This document shows, piece after piece, positions 62,637 to 64,000 of a stretch of 64,000 nucleotides of DNA. Position 1 is the stretch's first letter. Each line of letters starts with the position of its first letter. Source of the stretch: Myroides sp. WP-1 (lineage in GTDB: Bacteria; Bacteroidota; Bacteroidia; Flavobacteriales; Flavobacteriaceae); contig NZ_JACHTC010000005.1 in assembly GCF_014145635.1 (NCBI RefSeq), positions 1 through 64,000 on the forward strand, written 5' to 3'. The translations under genes were made by a program, and so were the position numbers. The notes under the pieces are model-generated. The model was not told where the DNA came from. It worked only from the letters and a program-made list of their open reading frames with translations, and did no database searches.

Positions 62637-63304
62637 GATAAATATATTTGATTGATTTTATTTAACTAAAATTAACAACTATAAATTAATCATTTCTACA
62701 GTTAAACTACACAATTTGTTAATCATCTAAATTTTAATATACTACTCACTTTCCGAAGCTATCCATCCTACTATTCCCAAAACAAATAACACAATCATCC
62801 ACTATCTCTACCAATCGAGATCAACTCCCTTTCTTATTTTAACATTAACTCTAATCATTATTTTAGTGATGACATCAACCCGTAATATCAGTTCATGTGT
62901 CAAAAAAATTGTAGGCAGAGTAACTTTACAACAAGGTTTTAAAAAAAGTGAGTAAATACAGTTGCTCTAACCACTTTATTATTTTCAATGGAAATCGTTG
63001 AGCAAACGTAGCGTTTCAATACTACCAATTACAAAGGCACATAAATTAACTCCTTTTGGTTTGAAGATTTTCATCCCCCAAAATATCTAGACCAAGGAAA
63101 TGCACCATCCTATATTGCAAATCCTATTTGTTACCAGCGATTATTAGGATTTTGTAGCCTTCTTTTTTACAGTTGAAAAATTAAAACTCCTTGGACTAGT
63201 TTACCAAGGTCTCCCCCGCTCTTCGAAAGCATATAAAATATCTTATACTCTTTGAGTTAAAAGCATAAAAAAAGGTTACACAAATGTGTAACCTTTTCCT
63301 TTTT
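62637..63304. other. Gene-free region before tRNA-Arg copy 2
   Basis: No intact gene. Short open stretches without start codons may be eroded coding sequence, but I cannot assign any. The right end contains a near-copy of the sequence before the other tRNA terminator, ATAAAATAT...AAGCATAAAAAAAGG, and the terminator itself. Confidence 0.5.
63267..63297 (-). terminator. Terminator of tRNA-Arg copy 2
   Basis: AAAAGGTTACACA and TGTGTAACCTTTT, same stem as behind copy 1. Confidence 0.85.
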
Positions 63305-63305
63305 G

Positions 63306-63379
63306 TGACCACGGCAGGATTCAAACCTGCAACCTTCTGAGCCGTAATCAGATGCGCTATTCAGTTGCGCCACGTGGCC
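63306..63379 (-). tRNA. tRNA-Arg (ACG), copy 2
   Basis: 74 nt. Acceptor GGCCACG with CGTGGTC, anticodon arm TCTGA-TTACGGC-TCAGA (ACG), T-arm GCAGG-TTTGAAT-CCTGC. Middle part is identical to copy 1, but acceptor and T stems differ by paired changes, so both fold. CCA is not encoded. A -7 element TATATTTG is at 63399-63406 (minus). Confidence 0.95.
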
Positions 63380-63398
63380 TAATTGCTTATTGCGAGTG

Positions 63399-63406
63399 CA
63401 AATATA
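63399..63406 (-). promoter_or_regulatory. -7 element of tRNA-Arg copy 2
   Basis: TATATTTG on the minus strand fits TAnnTTTG and lies 20 bp before the tRNA. The same TATATTTGCAC string occurs upstream of tRNA copy 1 (61209-61219). Confidence 0.6.
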
Positions 63407-63589
63407 AGACGATATTCTGTAAAACCAAACTAGAATAAGGAAAAAATAGATGTTTTTTTATTTCTCCCTATTAATCAATTAAGACATAGCTTTTTAGCAA
63501 AAAACTTTTTTTCTATCCCAACCCTTTTTCTTTTTCTGCGTCTATCCTATAGTAATTAACCCAACACATAAAACACAAACGAAAAAACG

Positions 63590-64000
63590 ATGAAAAAACG
63601 CACACACACCTTAGCCTTTGCTTTTTTAGCCCTTTGCCTAACCAGTTGTAGTTCTGATGATACTACCTTAGAGATTAAACAACCGGAGCCAACCTATGAA
63701 AAACACTATTTTATTTCACAAATACAAACCGCTTTGTATTCTAAAGAATTTAAGCACGAAACCAACGGTTCTTACGAAGTACTTCCCATTCTAGAACAAG
63801 AGGATCTATTTCAACTCACCTATACGGAAGATTTTAAACTACAAACACTGCGTGATGTTTCAACGCTTTATAAAGACACAAAACCCAACAAAACCCACAC
63901 GATCGACTACAACTTCGAACTAGACGAAAAAGGGCGCTTACAAACGATGGAAAAACAAACAGGCAACATCCTCATCAGCCATCTAGGTTTTGCGTATAAA
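63590..64000 (+). CDS. Lipoprotein with YD-like pattern (partial)
   Basis: 137 codons to the right edge. The signal peptide ends with LCLTSC (Cys20) and SSDDT. The body has repeated LTYTEDFKLQTL, DYNFELDEKGRLQTM segments, like the YD-type lipoprotein at 21673. The gene continues beyond the window. Function unknown. Confidence 0.8.
   Translation, partial: MKKRTHTLAFAFLALCLTSCSSDDTTLEIKQPEPTYEKHYFISQIQTALYSKEFKHETNGSYEVLPILEQEDLFQLTYTEDFKLQTLRDVSTLYKDTKPNKTHTIDYNFELDEKGRLQTMEKQTGNILISHLGFAYK

Overview
The window looks like a chromosomal segment of a flavobacterium (phylum Bacteroidota). DNA is AT-rich, several genes have the TAnnTTTG -7 promoter element, and the gene content is typical: SusC/SusD pairs, FecR/ECF sigma regulation, a T9SS sorting tail, gliding-group style lipoproteins, a single-chain glycine dehydrogenase and MlaEF. 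A Myroides-like member of the Flavobacteriaceae is my best guess, but nothing here proves the genus.

Layout. 1-7.2 kb: a polymorphic-toxin locus on the minus strand (small T9SS-tailed protein, 2156-aa SpvB/Rhs protein ending in an AHH nuclease domain, and the start of a putative CxxC immunity gene). 7.4-9 kb: an M28 zinc peptidase. 9.1-18.3 kb: an ECF sigma/FecR-controlled SusC/SusD system followed by two secreted metallophosphoesterases, probably a phosphorus or phosphoester scavenging unit. 18.3-29.4 kb: mixed genes (EamA transporter, HugZ-like heme-utilisation protein, XRE regulator with a membrane partner and phased operators, lipoprotein, degenerate aspartic-protease-like protein, GNAT, leucyl aminopeptidase, UbiA-like membrane protein, gcvP).

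29.5-36.5 kb holds the most interesting system: a compact seven-gene minus-strand operon that begins with a 39-codon gene whose product ends in a nine-residue block of Ala, Cys and Ser (ACCSCCCCC). It is followed by an E1-like/RRE cyclodehydratase partner, a YcaO protein with a C-terminal PxPxP, a TPR-like anchored protein, a SagB-type oxidase, an S2P/M50 protease with a PqqD-like head, and a TonB-dependent receptor. This is the gene set for a thiazole/oxazole-modified peptide (TOMM/LAP). The precursor is too short for usual gene callers and is followed by a leaky-looking terminator. An AraC regulator, a Bcr/CflA-type MFS exporter and a DMT transporter lie beyond it in the opposite orientation, with a 53-aa two-TM ORF between.

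41-56.4 kb: envelope and housekeeping genes (O-antigen-type flippase, GT2, MlaE/MlaF, pirin, M3 peptidase, SecA, DUF2795, cobalamin adenosyltransferase, LolD-like ATPase, lipoprotein, beta-barrel protein). 56.4-63.5 kb: a gene-poor accessory strip with two tRNA-Arg(ACG) genes, an integrase fragment, three copies of a 23-bp TTGYAC-type motif, an HTH pseudogene, a DUF2971 gene and lipoproteins; it reads as the eroded remains of one or more tRNA-targeted integrative elements. The window ends inside another lipoprotein gene.
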